From: an uncultured Lachnospiraceae bacterium
Lineage (GTDB): Bacteria > Bacillota > Clostridia > Lachnospirales > Lachnospiraceae
Direction: 5' to 3'
Assembly: GCA_910579495.1 (NCBI GenBank)
Contig: CAJTVD010000003.1
Span: 22,136 to 86,135 of the forward strand
Length of the DNA: 64,000 bases
In this document: positions 53,462-62,579 of the stretch, piece by piece
How positions within the stretch are numbered: position 1 is the first letter of the stretch
Layout of the letters: every line of letters begins with the position of its first letter
Position numbers and translations under genes: made by a program
Notes under the pieces: generated by a model
The model's input: the letters and a program-made list of their open reading frames with translations, nothing else
Told to the model about the DNA's origin: nothing
Database searches by the model: none

Positions 53462-54898
53462 TCACTGGTATGCCATAATTTCATCAATTTCCCTTTTCAT
53501 GGTTTCCAGTGCATTTTCCTTCCAAAATACACTCTTTCCGCCGGACACGTTATCCTCCTGGATCAGGCGGCACAGCTCCTGTGCATCCATAAAAAAACTG
53601 GCAATTCCCTTTTCACACAGCAATTCCAGCTCAGGTGTGGCCTCCGGCTTCCAAATAAAAGTCTTTAAGCCAAACCATAATCCTTCAAAGGTTGCCGTTG
53701 AACCAAAGGTACCAACCTGATAAGAGGACACTGCAAACAGCTCATACAAATCCGTATGGTTATTATCTACCACACAGACCCCTGATCCCGCCAACGCCGG
53801 ATACCTTTCCCTCCATCCCTCATATTCTCCCGGGTGCAGCTTATAAATGATTTTGTACTTTTCCTGGCTGATTATGCCCTGAAGCCTTACCGCAATATCT
53901 GATAACATTATCCCAATAGGGGACTGGGAAATAAATATGATAATTGCCTTATCCGCTTTCTCGGTTTTCCGGCTTACCTCCCTGGCATATTTTTCCAAAT
54001 AGGGAAATCCTACCTCACGTATCCTTTCTTTGGGGATTGGGAACCTGGCCGCTTCCATCCAAAAGCTGGAAAAAACAAATAAATACTGCGGAAACTGCTC
54101 TATCTCTATATCCTTTGGGTAATTATACGCCGTATGCACTCTCCCTGTCATACCATGCTGTAGTTCTATTGTAGGTATCCGGAATCTTAATGCCAGTTCA
54201 TTCATTACCATACAGTCCATATGATACCCTACCACTTCCAAAATTACCCTGGGATTTATTCTTTCCAAAAGCCTTTTAAATGCTTTCTTTTTTATCTGAT
54301 ATATATAATAACCACTTACCATCTTATCCAATATGCTGTCCATTGTATAGGATAAACCATATGTCCCGCATATTTCTTCTATGGGAAGCTGAATCCTTTC
54401 CTTTATTTCTCCTCTTAGACTCTTTACTTCTCCTTTTCCGCATAAATATAGTTTAGTATAAAAATAAATCATTGCCACTGCTTCAATATAATCCGTATAC
54501 ATGAGATTTCTTGTCTTAACTGGCCTGAAATGCTTTTGGTGATAAGGTCTTTCAAGTACCAGGCTATTCTCATATTCTTCTGCAATCAGATCCGTGTATA
54601 TACATTCATAACTATCCTCTTTCCATACCCTGCGCTCATGGTTAAATATCAATATCTCATGTTTCCCTTTGGGAATCCTGCTGTATCTTACCGAATACCA
54701 CAAAGTCCCTATCCTGGCTTTCAACTGCTGCCACGAAGAAAGTGCCGCTCTCACATGCGCTTCCCCATGGCCTGCCCTGGCAGCTTCCAATTCATTGTGC
54801 AAAACATGCCGAAAATATATCCAGTAATGGAATCCGTTTATCTGATCCTCTATCAGTCCGTATTTACTTTCTATCTCTAAAAATGCATCAAGGTTCAT
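53462..54898 (-). CDS. GT-B-like polysaccharide glycosyltransferase
   Basis: The 478-residue protein resembles the capsule glycosyl- and polysialyltransferase-like GT-B group. The N-terminal half has LIFNHERRV; the C-domain has IPTIELQHGMTG, FPIPKERI, IIFISQSPIG, KLHPGEYEG and FGSTATFEGLWFGLKTFI. HPGE and GSTATFE resemble the HPxxD and phosphate-binding motifs of CDP-glycerol or sialyl transferases. ATG 54898 has AAGGGA five bases upstream. The extended frame to 54949 is less likely. Confidence 0.68.
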   Translation of the reverse strand: MNLDAFLEIESKYGLIEDQINGFHYWIYFRHVLHNELEAARAGHGEAHVRAALSSWQQLKARIGTLWYSVRYSRIPKGKHEILIFNHERRVWKEDSYECIYTDLIAEEYENSLVLERPYHQKHFRPVKTRNLMYTDYIEAVAMIYFYTKLYLCGKGEVKSLRGEIKERIQLPIEEICGTYGLSYTMDSILDKMVSGYYIYQIKKKAFKRLLERINPRVILEVVGYHMDCMVMNELALRFRIPTIELQHGMTGRVHTAYNYPKDIEIEQFPQYLFVFSSFWMEAARFPIPKERIREVGFPYLEKYAREVSRKTEKADKAIIIFISQSPIGIMLSDIAVRLQGIISQEKYKIIYKLHPGEYEGWRERYPALAGSGVCVVDNNHTDLYELFAVSSYQVGTFGSTATFEGLWFGLKTFIWKPEATPELELLCEKGIASFFMDAQELCRLIQEDNVSGGKSVFWKENALETMKREIDEIMAYQ

Positions 54899-54933
54899 TT
54901 TTATCCCTTTTTTCTGTCTGGTTCCGTTTCCGC

Positions 54934-55953
54934 CTATTTTCCATAGCATCCAAGTTCAAACAAATAAACATGCTCATATTGTCCTTTCATTCCCATAGCA
55001 GTTAAAGTCGCACCAACAACCGGGGCTACCAATACATCACATTGTGCCAATAACCAGACTGAAATTAAATACTCCAGCATTCTGTCATATTTATACCCTC
55101 TGGGATACTCCCCAGAATCAAATACTTCATTGAGCCACTTTCCTTTGGTTTCTGCTGCTGACAAACGCTCTGTTTTATTTGAAATCATTTTATTTCCATA
55201 ATAAGCCTTCATTTTCCCAAAAAGCTGCTCATCTTCCGTAGCAACAAAGATAAATTCATATTCTCCCCATTTTTTTATTAATTCCTCAATTTTATCAATC
55301 GTCTGCTGTGCATCAGGGGGAATAGAATGCCATTTAGGCTGTGCTGACACAAAATCAGTTCCCCGGCACTTAACCCCCATTATACTGTGCTTTCCAAACC
55401 CCAACCTTTCTGCTTCTCTTATACATTTTTCCTCAACTGAATGATTTAAATGAATATATTTTTCAATAATTCTATGATTTTCCCAAAGCTTTAAACTGTC
55501 ATATACATCACCCAAAAGGGATTCTGGTGCGTCTCCAGCACTCATAATTACATTTTTACTTTTATAAACCTCCTCCAGGGATATTCCCATAGGCTGTAAA
55601 AAGAAAAATTCCCATCCATTTATCTTCCCTACCTGCTCATCTTCCAGTAAGTAATCATTTGGATAGTATTTACAATCAATAACCGGTATTGCATCCTTTT
55701 CAATTGCCTGCTTTATATGATATACAATCTGGTTATATAAGCCCATAAATCCTAAATCTGATTTTGAACACCTGATTACATAAAATAGCTTTTCAGGATT
55801 CCGTTTTCCAAAACATGCCAGGTACTCATGGCAAATATTATGATACAGCATTCCCCGTATTCGCCTGCATACCTTATTATTTTTATTTATCCACGGGTTT
55901 GATATAAAATAGTTATAGAACCTTGTTGCCCCCCCCCAAAGTATAAGCAGCAC
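54934..55953 (-). CDS. fucosyltransferase-like GT-B protein, 5' end apparently frameshifted
   Basis: A frame of about 339 codons. Middle motif GVKCRGTDF (about residue 195) resembles the HxRRxD motif of fucosyltransferases with Lys for His; IFVATEDEQLFGKM and SVWLLAQCDVLVAP match motifs II and III of the alpha-1,2/1,6 group. The open frame starts only with GTG 55953. A strong ribosome site (GGAG six bases before ATG 55972) opens another frame that ends after 19 codons. Shortening the nine-G tract at 55929-55937 to eight G would give MNVLEKCAAYTLGGATRF joined to the enzyme. Either phase-off or a base error. Confidence 0.68.
   Translation of the reverse strand: MLLILWGGATRFYNYFISNPWINKNNKVCRRIRGMLYHNICHEYLACFGKRNPEKLFYVIRCSKSDLGFMGLYNQIVYHIKQAIEKDAIPVIDCKYYPNDYLLEDEQVGKINGWEFFFLQPMGISLEEVYKSKNVIMSAGDAPESLLGDVYDSLKLWENHRIIEKYIHLNHSVEEKCIREAERLGFGKHSIMGVKCRGTDFVSAQPKWHSIPPDAQQTIDKIEELIKKWGEYEFIFVATEDEQLFGKMKAYYGNKMISNKTERLSAAETKGKWLNEVFDSGEYPRGYKYDRMLEYLISVWLLAQCDVLVAPVVGATLTAMGMKGQYEHVYLFELGCYGK
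55929..55937 (-). repeat. nine-G tract at the frame junction of the fucosyltransferase-like gene
   Basis: Nine consecutive G (minus strand) lie 11 codons after ATG 55972. With nine G that frame ends early; with eight, or eleven, it enters the enzyme. This is the longest homopolymer seen in the window and is at the right place for slipped-strand switching. Confidence 0.6.
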
Positions 55954-55981
55954 ATTTTTCTAATACATTCATCCTTATCTC

Positions 55982-56767
55982 CTAACGTCCTGCATTCTCC
56001 CACACCTTCCAGGGTGCCTTACCATCCTCCCAAAGCTTCTGCAGATAATCCCTGTCATGGATATTGTCCATCGGCGACCAAAACCCCGGATGCCTGTATG
56101 CTGCCATTTGGCCCTGCCTTGCCAGCCCCTCAAATGGGCCTGCCTCCAGCATTTCCCCGCCATCCCCCAGAAATTCAAAAATATCCCTGCTGCATACCAT
56201 ATAGCCTGCATTAATCCAGGACTGGTCCTTTCTGGCTTTCTCCTTAAATCCGCTAATTATGCCTGCCTCATCCAGCTTAATAGCGCCAAAGCGCCCTTCC
56301 GGCTGAGTAGTAGTAATTGTCACGGCCCTCCCATGGCTTTGATGGAATTCCAGCAGTTTAACCAAATCAACATCCGCAACTCCGTCCCCATAGGTAAGCA
56401 TAAAAGTGTCACCATCAATATAATCCCTGACCCTCAAAATCCTGCCTGCCGTAGGTGTATCATACCCTGTATCCGCCAAGGTTACCCTCCACGGCTCTAC
56501 TTTGGAATTATGGGATATGGCAGTCCCCTCCCTGATATTAAAAGTGCTGTCCGTCTGGTAACGATAATAATGGGTAAAAAATTCCTTGATCATATGCCCT
56601 TTATAGCCACAACAGATAATAAAATCATGATAGCCAAAGGCGGAATATATTTTCATGATATGCCACAGAATCGGACGCCCTGCAATCTCTACCATAGGCT
56701 TCGGCTTTATCCGGGACTCTTCACTGATTCTTGTCCCCTTCCCCCCCGCCAGGATCACTACCTTCAT
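55982..56767 (-). CDS. rfbF: glucose-1-phosphate cytidylyltransferase
   Basis: The 261-residue protein has LAGGKGTRISEES, KPKPMVEIAGRPI, the metal motif YGDGVADVD (about residue 110) and FWSPMDNIHD near the end: all features of RfbF/DdhA, which makes CDP-glucose from CTP and glucose-1-phosphate. ATG 56767 begins directly at the nucleotide loop; the longer frame to 56830 overlaps the next gene. The following gene starts 10 bases after its stop. No CDP-glucose 4,6-dehydratase of the DdhB type is evident; the SDR enzymes in the window may use the product. Confidence 0.88.
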   Translation of the reverse strand: MKVVILAGGKGTRISEESRIKPKPMVEIAGRPILWHIMKIYSAFGYHDFIICCGYKGHMIKEFFTHYYRYQTDSTFNIREGTAISHNSKVEPWRVTLADTGYDTPTAGRILRVRDYIDGDTFMLTYGDGVADVDLVKLLEFHQSHGRAVTITTTQPEGRFGAIKLDEAGIISGFKEKARKDQSWINAGYMVCSRDIFEFLGDGGEMLEAGPFEGLARQGQMAAYRHPGFWSPMDNIHDRDYLQKLWEDGKAPWKVWENAGR

Positions 56768-56790
56768 TGCCCTAAACCCCTTTCCGGCTT

Positions 56791-57561
56791 TCAGCGCCAA
56801 TTTACCCAAGGTGCCATACCGGCATTCCACAAATTTTCCATATTGACCCTGTCCCGGTAAGTTTCCACCGGCGTCCAGAAGCCATAATGCTTATATGCCG
56901 AAAGCTGCTTTCTGTCTGCAAGGTTATCCATTAACAACTGCTCCACCTCATAATTGCCAACCAAAATATCAAATACCTTCTGGTTTAAAACATAAACACT
57001 GGCACTGGTCCACGCCATTTCGTGTCCTGGCGCTTTACTGTTCCTTATAACCTGCCCTCTTTCATCAATGGCAACCGTTACATTTCGGCCCGTGGGCCTG
57101 GCCACCGCCATTGTTGCCATCTTTCCCTCTGCCTTGTGGTACGCCACCAGTTCATCAATGGAAATATCTGACAGGCAATCTCCGTAGGTTAATAAAAAGC
57201 TGTCCTCTTTTATATATTCCCTGATTTTTGATACCCGCTGCCCGGTGGAGGAATACAGCCCTGTATCCACCACTGTCACCTTCCAGTCCTCTGTACGTTT
57301 TTTGTGGATTTCTATTGTGTTGCTCTGAAGGTCTACCGTAATATCAGACTGGTAAATATAATAATCCATAAAATACTGCTTGATCAGATCTACCCTGTAA
57401 CCGCCGCATATCACAAATTCATGGAATCCATATGCAGAGAAGCCCCTCATAATATGCCATAAAATTGGTTTCCCGCCAATTTCAGCCATAGGTTTGGGGA
57501 TATCCTCCTGCTCATTGCTGATGGTGCTTTTCTGCCCACCTGCCAAAATTACCACTTTCAT
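56791..57561 (-). CDS. divergent cytidylyltransferase paralogue
   Basis: The 256-residue protein is a tandem paralogue of the 55982 enzyme. The nucleotide loop LAGGQKSTISNEQED lacks the Arg of GxGTR; KPMAEIGGKPI is kept. The metal site YGDCLSDIS has Asp but Cys for Gly. Residues PTGRNVTVAID replace the RFGAIKLD stretch. The frame is fully intact, so it is probably functional with another sugar or nucleotide, or a partner of the first. ATG 57561 is used (an in-frame TTG at 57570 is possible). Confidence 0.78.
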   Translation of the reverse strand: MKVVILAGGQKSTISNEQEDIPKPMAEIGGKPILWHIMRGFSAYGFHEFVICGGYRVDLIKQYFMDYYIYQSDITVDLQSNTIEIHKKRTEDWKVTVVDTGLYSSTGQRVSKIREYIKEDSFLLTYGDCLSDISIDELVAYHKAEGKMATMAVARPTGRNVTVAIDERGQVIRNSKAPGHEMAWTSASVYVLNQKVFDILVGNYEVEQLLMDNLADRKQLSAYKHYGFWTPVETYRDRVNMENLWNAGMAPWVNWR

Positions 57562-57575
57562 AGCCTTCAAGCCCT

Positions 57576-58709
57576 CTAACCTTTCGTTGCTCTATTCTTC
57601 TTCCACACCGGTTCTTTTAATATATCCAGATACTGGCGTGAAATCCTCCGGGAATCATACAGGGAAAAATCCACCTCCCCGCTGTGGTTCTCCCCCAGCC
57701 TGATTTTTTCAATCCATTCCTCTACAGAATAGGGATCTTCAACATAAACCGCCTTTCCCTGTGTTACCTCTGGAACAGACGTGCATTTGGCAGCAACCAC
57801 CCTCGTCCCAAAGAACATTGCTTCCACAGGCGGCATTCCAAACCCTTCAAACACACTGGGAAACAAAAAGGTGTGACAATGCTGATAAAGGGCATTTCTC
57901 TCTTTATTGCTGATATACCCAGTGAGTAGTACATGCCCCTCCAGGTGCCTGCCCTGAATCTCATTCTGCAAATCCCTCTGCGCATTGCCACTTACTCCGC
58001 TGACAAGCAGTTTATCCGGCAAGCCCCTTTTCTCTGCCACAATTTGATCTATCATCTTAATCAGTGTCCCTATATTTTTATGGGGTATCATTTGGGCTAC
58101 TGTATAGAAAAAACCCCTTTTCTCAATATTGTACTTTTTCTGTATAGCAGAAAAGCCCTCTGTGTTCTCCCTCTTTACTAAAATAGGATTATAGATAACC
58201 TGTATATCATTCCGGTGGTACTTTCTCTCAATATCTTCCTTCACCCATTCGGAAATCGTCAGGATTTTCGCCGCAGTAACCATATCCATTTTCCAGCACA
58301 GCCTTGAATACGCTACCTCATGAAAGGGATGGTATTTTGGATAATGAAATGCCTGCAGGTCGTGTATTACACAGATATAATCTATCCCCCCGTTCAGCCA
58401 GGGCTTACAATATACCGGCTCAAAGCATTTTCTAAAGCCGTGCTCCCTCAAAAAACGGTTTTGGTATCTATTCTGCCAGAGAATGCGCCTGGCAATTCCA
58501 GCCGAATCAATCTCCGCCACCAAAAGACTGAATCTTGGATCCTTTTCATACTTACGAAAGGTTTCCGCATTGTCTTTTGAAACCAGAAGCGTCAGCGAAA
58601 AATCCTCTAAAAGGCCAGAAAAGCCATCCAGGAGATTCCGGATATAAGATTCGGTACCGCCTACCTTTCCCGGACGGAGCCAGAGTAAATCCACCGCTAC
58701 ATTATCCAT
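57576..58709 (-). CDS. glycosyltransferase family 4
   Basis: The 377-residue GT-B protein has RPGKVGGTESYIRNL in the N-domain, the loop VIHDLQAFHYPKYHP, then AQMIPHKNIGTLIKM and FPSVFEGFGMPPVEAMFFG (E-x7-E). It belongs to the WbdB/mannosyl- or rhamnosyltransferase-like group. AGGG seven bases before ATG. It precedes the two cytidylyltransferase genes by 14 bases. Confidence 0.92.
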   Translation of the reverse strand: MDNVAVDLLWLRPGKVGGTESYIRNLLDGFSGLLEDFSLTLLVSKDNAETFRKYEKDPRFSLLVAEIDSAGIARRILWQNRYQNRFLREHGFRKCFEPVYCKPWLNGGIDYICVIHDLQAFHYPKYHPFHEVAYSRLCWKMDMVTAAKILTISEWVKEDIERKYHRNDIQVIYNPILVKRENTEGFSAIQKKYNIEKRGFFYTVAQMIPHKNIGTLIKMIDQIVAEKRGLPDKLLVSGVSGNAQRDLQNEIQGRHLEGHVLLTGYISNKERNALYQHCHTFLFPSVFEGFGMPPVEAMFFGTRVVAAKCTSVPEVTQGKAVYVEDPYSVEEWIEKIRLGENHSGEVDFSLYDSRRISRQYLDILKEPVWKKNRATKG

Positions 58710-58755
58710 GTATTTTCCCTATTTCTTTCCAATTTTCATTAAGTATATCATATAT

Positions 58756-60441
58756 TCAGGAAATTGTATATAAAGTATACTTTTCTGTTTCAATTTCCAC
58801 AGCCTTCAGCCCATCAATTTCATTTAAAACTTCTTTGGGAGCTATAACGACTGTTTTCCCCCTTCCACCTTTTTGTATTTCCTCTTCCAGCTTCTCCTTT
58901 GGCACAGCCCTGTAGGGCTGCCTTAAATAACCGTAAAAATTCCTCAGATAGTAATTCCCACCGTTTACATAATAAATAAAGTCATAGTTTTCCCCATTCA
59001 AATATTCTGCCATCCTTACAGCGTCTTTCTGTATTATTTTCCCGGAGGCTATGTTATTTGAATATACAGGAAGTTGGAAGCAGTTAATAATTGCCATGGC
59101 AGCAACTGCCGCAATCCCCATCCCAACAATCCTTCCCGGCCTCTCCCTCTTCCCGTTCCATGCCGCCCATACGATAACCCCAAACAGCACTCCCAAAATA
59201 AGCACAATAACCGCATCTGCAAAGGGCAAGATATACTTGGTGATATTTTCCAGCAGCAGGAAAAAATGCCCGTCCATAATCGCCTGTCTTGTGCCTCCCT
59301 TCATCACCAGAAAATAACAGAAGGCAAACAGTAAAAATATACCAGCCGCAATCCCAACTTTCCTATTTTCCAGGAAATCCACCCTCCAATGCCTCTTGGC
59401 AAATAGAATAGTCACTATGGGGACAAATATGTGAAAATAACGGAAAAGGAACTTATGGGGCAGCAATTCCCCCCTTTCTTCAGTGAGCACAATTAAGATA
59501 ACAATTTCCAGCACAAGAAATATCAGGGATAGGATACAAAACCGCGCCATTTTCTGGCTATGCCCGGTCATTTTTTTATAACATGCAAACAGCGACAGGG
59601 GCGGCAGCACCCCCATATTCAAAAAGAGAAAGGATACATAAAAGCATATGCCAAGCACGCCTCCTAGGAACGTATTGGCATTCATTGGGAACAGGCTCAT
59701 GAACTGCGTACCATAATGGTCGCTTCCCTGCTGAAATCCGTTCAGGGATCTGATTGCAAAGTAGAGCGCCGCCCCTGTGAGCAAATAAGCCCCATCATAG
59801 CTAGCAGCCTTCCCCAGTACCTTCTTCCATTTTTGCCCTGCTATCAATTTATCAAACACCAGCAAGACATTAATGGCCACCGGAATAAAGAACATATAAG
59901 TTTTGGTAAACAGGCACAATACAGAAAACACAGCACACAGCATCATATAGGAGTTCCCTTTTTTATTGTCCCAGAACCTATAAGAGCAATAGAAAAAATA
60001 CAATACCCAGAGAAACAGGGGGTAGCTTAAGACCTCCTGCATCAGATACGCGCAGTCAAACATATAAGGAAAACACAGGGAAAGGCAGCTGATCCTGAAG
60101 GCTCTTTGGGAATCTCCTAATAACCCCTTTGCCAGAAGCCAGATGGGAAATATGGCAGAGCACATAACAGCCACCCCGATCAGCCGCATAAAAAGCAGAA
60201 TATTCTCCGGGGAATAAAAATAGTAGGCAACGGAAATCAACATAGAATAAAGGACGCAGCTATAGCTTGCCGCCTGTCCTTCTATTTCAAAGCATCCCGA
60301 ATAATGAAAGGATTTTGCCAACGCCAGATAAATATCCTCGTCCACCCCCGCGTGGACAGTTGATGTAAAAAAAGAAACAAAAACACCATAAAAAAGAACT
60401 GACGCCAAGTAGGCAACAATGATTCTTCCCTTTACGCCCAT
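58756..60441 (-). CDS. GT39-like membrane glycosyltransferase
   Basis: The 561-residue polytopic protein (about 11 helices) has AGVDEDIYLALAKSF in the first outer loop, an acidic motif like PMT/ArnT enzymes. The C-terminal 100 residues are soluble and have YVNGGNYYLRNFYGY. ATG 60441 (or GTG 60444) has GGGAG 7-10 bases before. It is 46 bases upstream of the GT4 gene. Confidence 0.78.
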   Translation of the reverse strand: MGVKGRIIVAYLASVLFYGVFVSFFTSTVHAGVDEDIYLALAKSFHYSGCFEIEGQAASYSCVLYSMLISVAYYFYSPENILLFMRLIGVAVMCSAIFPIWLLAKGLLGDSQRAFRISCLSLCFPYMFDCAYLMQEVLSYPLFLWVLYFFYCSYRFWDNKKGNSYMMLCAVFSVLCLFTKTYMFFIPVAINVLLVFDKLIAGQKWKKVLGKAASYDGAYLLTGAALYFAIRSLNGFQQGSDHYGTQFMSLFPMNANTFLGGVLGICFYVSFLFLNMGVLPPLSLFACYKKMTGHSQKMARFCILSLIFLVLEIVILIVLTEERGELLPHKFLFRYFHIFVPIVTILFAKRHWRVDFLENRKVGIAAGIFLLFAFCYFLVMKGGTRQAIMDGHFFLLLENITKYILPFADAVIVLILGVLFGVIVWAAWNGKRERPGRIVGMGIAAVAAMAIINCFQLPVYSNNIASGKIIQKDAVRMAEYLNGENYDFIYYVNGGNYYLRNFYGYLRQPYRAVPKEKLEEEIQKGGRGKTVVIAPKEVLNEIDGLKAVEIETEKYTLYTIS

Positions 60442-60485
60442 CACTTTTACTCTCCCGTTTTAACTTCCTTCCTGTCCCTTCCCCA

Positions 60486-62549
60486 TCAATGGACAATTCC
60501 CAAAAATATCTTTAAAAAAGAATACAGAAAGAACAATTCCGCTACCGCATACCAGACATACAGCCTCCTGATTCCCTGGGCATCATATTTCCTGCGCCCG
60601 TCATGCAGCGCAAATACCAGTGCCGGGACCCATGCAAGGAAATATCTTCCCTGCACACCTTTGATTACCCCTGCCCCCAAAGGCGTTTCCACCAGCATCA
60701 ATATGTGGAACCCCAGCGCCTCCAGCCCCAAAAGAAAGGCCGCCACCAGCCTCTCCCTGGCTGCCACTTCCGCCGGTGCCCCCTCCACATCTGTGCCAGC
60801 GATTAAGACCAGTGCCAGGAACCCAAAAACAAGAACCAACGGGACCAATCCGTCTGACCAGGCCATCCGGTACCCTACCAGGCTCCCCACATACTGGTCA
60901 ATCTCCTGGACCAGCGTGGCCACCAGCATCCTGGCAAAGCGAAAAGGCTCTTCAAATACATAACCAATCCCACAGGCCGCTGTCTGCGTTTCCGGCACCA
61001 TATCCAGTGCCCTGCCCCCTGCTGCCGCGCCTGCCTGGGCAATCTGTGCACTTTCTGCCTTTTGGGCAAAAAGCTTGCGGATCTCCGGAAGATAGACCCC
61101 CAGATAGGTTATGGTTAATCCTCCTGCACCAAAAGCAAGATTTCCAAGACAGAAAGTAAGCTTTTTTTTCACACTGCCAAATACTTTTACTGGGATAACC
61201 GCAAACAGCAATAGCAACAGCAGATAAAAACCGCCCTTGCAGCTCCCCAGAACCACAGACAGCCCCAGCAGCAGGAGCCTTTCCTTCCCCGCCAGCGGTT
61301 CCGTCCTGGCTTTCATAAACAAGGCAAACACCAGCATGCTGGCCGCCATAACCACAGAATCATAGGTAATGCCTGCCGCCTGGTACATGCTCATGGGTAA
61401 CAGGGCAGCAAAGGCAATCGCCGTTTTCAGATGAGGGCTGATCCTGATTGCATAAAACACCAGCAATACATAAAAGGAAAAGGAAAACATCTTGGCAAGC
61501 AGTATATTAAACCTTGCGCTCCCTCCCAGAATTCTCCCCAAAGCCATACCTATAATACTGGGAAAATACTCCAGAAAACTGGATGCGTTATTTTCCCGGT
61601 ACTTATGGCTGTAAACCATCTCCCCCGGGCCTGGCTTCTCCCAGAACTGCTCCGCTGTGTCCCAGTACATTTCCATGGCAAGGTATTCCTTATGGTTTTC
61701 ATCATACAGCTCCTCAAATGCCGCCGCCTCATCCCCCCGCAACAAAACCGTTCCCTGTTTATCCTGGCTGCCCCGCCCGGAAAGCACATTGGAATAATGA
61801 TATACTTTGGCCAGGTGCGTGGCTCCATCATGTACCATATTGACCGACAAAAACATCAATAACGCCACCCCCATAGGGATCCCTATGCCAAGGAACAAAT
61901 ATTCTTCTCTCAGCTTTGTCTGGGTAACCAGTATAACACTGGTGAGCAAAAGAATCCCCCCCATCAGCCCTATGCACACAATCAGGCTGGCAAAACGGCT
62001 GGTATAGGTATGGGTTCCCACCAATATGCGATACTCCCTCCTGACCCCATTAACCACTGCCGGTTTTCCTTCTTCCTCCAAGGGAATCCCGAAAATCCCC
62101 AGGCCCTTCTCCCCCATCTCTTCAAACCAAACCGAAACGACATAGGGTATCCCTGCCTTTCCTTTTTCTTCAAATACAAGCTCCACCACACTCCCATAGT
62201 GGATATCCGTATTGGGTTTTTCCACATAGCAAACCTGCCTCCCCGATTCTTTTTCCATAACGGAAATGAAAGTTTTCCCGGGAATAGACAGCTCATGGTC
62301 TGAAAAATGTAAAAAAGCCATATCAAAGTCTTTGGGGCTTGTAAACTCCTGTACTATTGTATCTTCCTCTGCCAGGTAATAAATGACCTGCTCTTCCTTA
62401 TCGTACCCCATATGGGTGGCAAAATACGGAATTTTCCCATAAAATTCCACCACAAACAAAACCAGTAGCACCGCGAATACCAGCCCCGCCAAAGCCAGCC
62501 CCTTTATAAACTCCCTTTTTTTCAGCTTTTCCAAGATTTTTGCCGCCAT
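60486..62549 (-). CDS. DUF2142-type polytopic membrane protein
   Basis: The 687-residue protein has one N-terminal helix, an outer beta domain of about 140 residues, then about 11 helices. HDGATHLAKVYHYSN in the loop after the third helix and GVQGRYFLAWVP near the end are the DUF2142 marks. DUF2142 proteins are found in O-antigen and teichoic acid loci as membrane glycosyltransferase or transport-like components; the activity is unproved. AGGG seven bases before ATG. Confidence 0.82.
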   Translation of the reverse strand: MAAKILEKLKKREFIKGLALAGLVFAVLLVLFVVEFYGKIPYFATHMGYDKEEQVIYYLAEEDTIVQEFTSPKDFDMAFLHFSDHELSIPGKTFISVMEKESGRQVCYVEKPNTDIHYGSVVELVFEEKGKAGIPYVVSVWFEEMGEKGLGIFGIPLEEEGKPAVVNGVRREYRILVGTHTYTSRFASLIVCIGLMGGILLLTSVILVTQTKLREEYLFLGIGIPMGVALLMFLSVNMVHDGATHLAKVYHYSNVLSGRGSQDKQGTVLLRGDEAAAFEELYDENHKEYLAMEMYWDTAEQFWEKPGPGEMVYSHKYRENNASSFLEYFPSIIGMALGRILGGSARFNILLAKMFSFSFYVLLVFYAIRISPHLKTAIAFAALLPMSMYQAAGITYDSVVMAASMLVFALFMKARTEPLAGKERLLLLGLSVVLGSCKGGFYLLLLLLFAVIPVKVFGSVKKKLTFCLGNLAFGAGGLTITYLGVYLPEIRKLFAQKAESAQIAQAGAAAGGRALDMVPETQTAACGIGYVFEEPFRFARMLVATLVQEIDQYVGSLVGYRMAWSDGLVPLVLVFGFLALVLIAGTDVEGAPAEVAARERLVAAFLLGLEALGFHILMLVETPLGAGVIKGVQGRYFLAWVPALVFALHDGRRKYDAQGIRRLYVWYAVAELFFLYSFLKIFLGIVH

Positions 62550-62579
62550 ATGTTTTCCCTCTATGGTATCCTAGCCATT

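Noticed and set aside
56741..56747. Seven-G tract at the rfbF nucleotide loop as a contingency locus
   Set aside because: It encodes the normal glycine-rich loop and the frame is intact.
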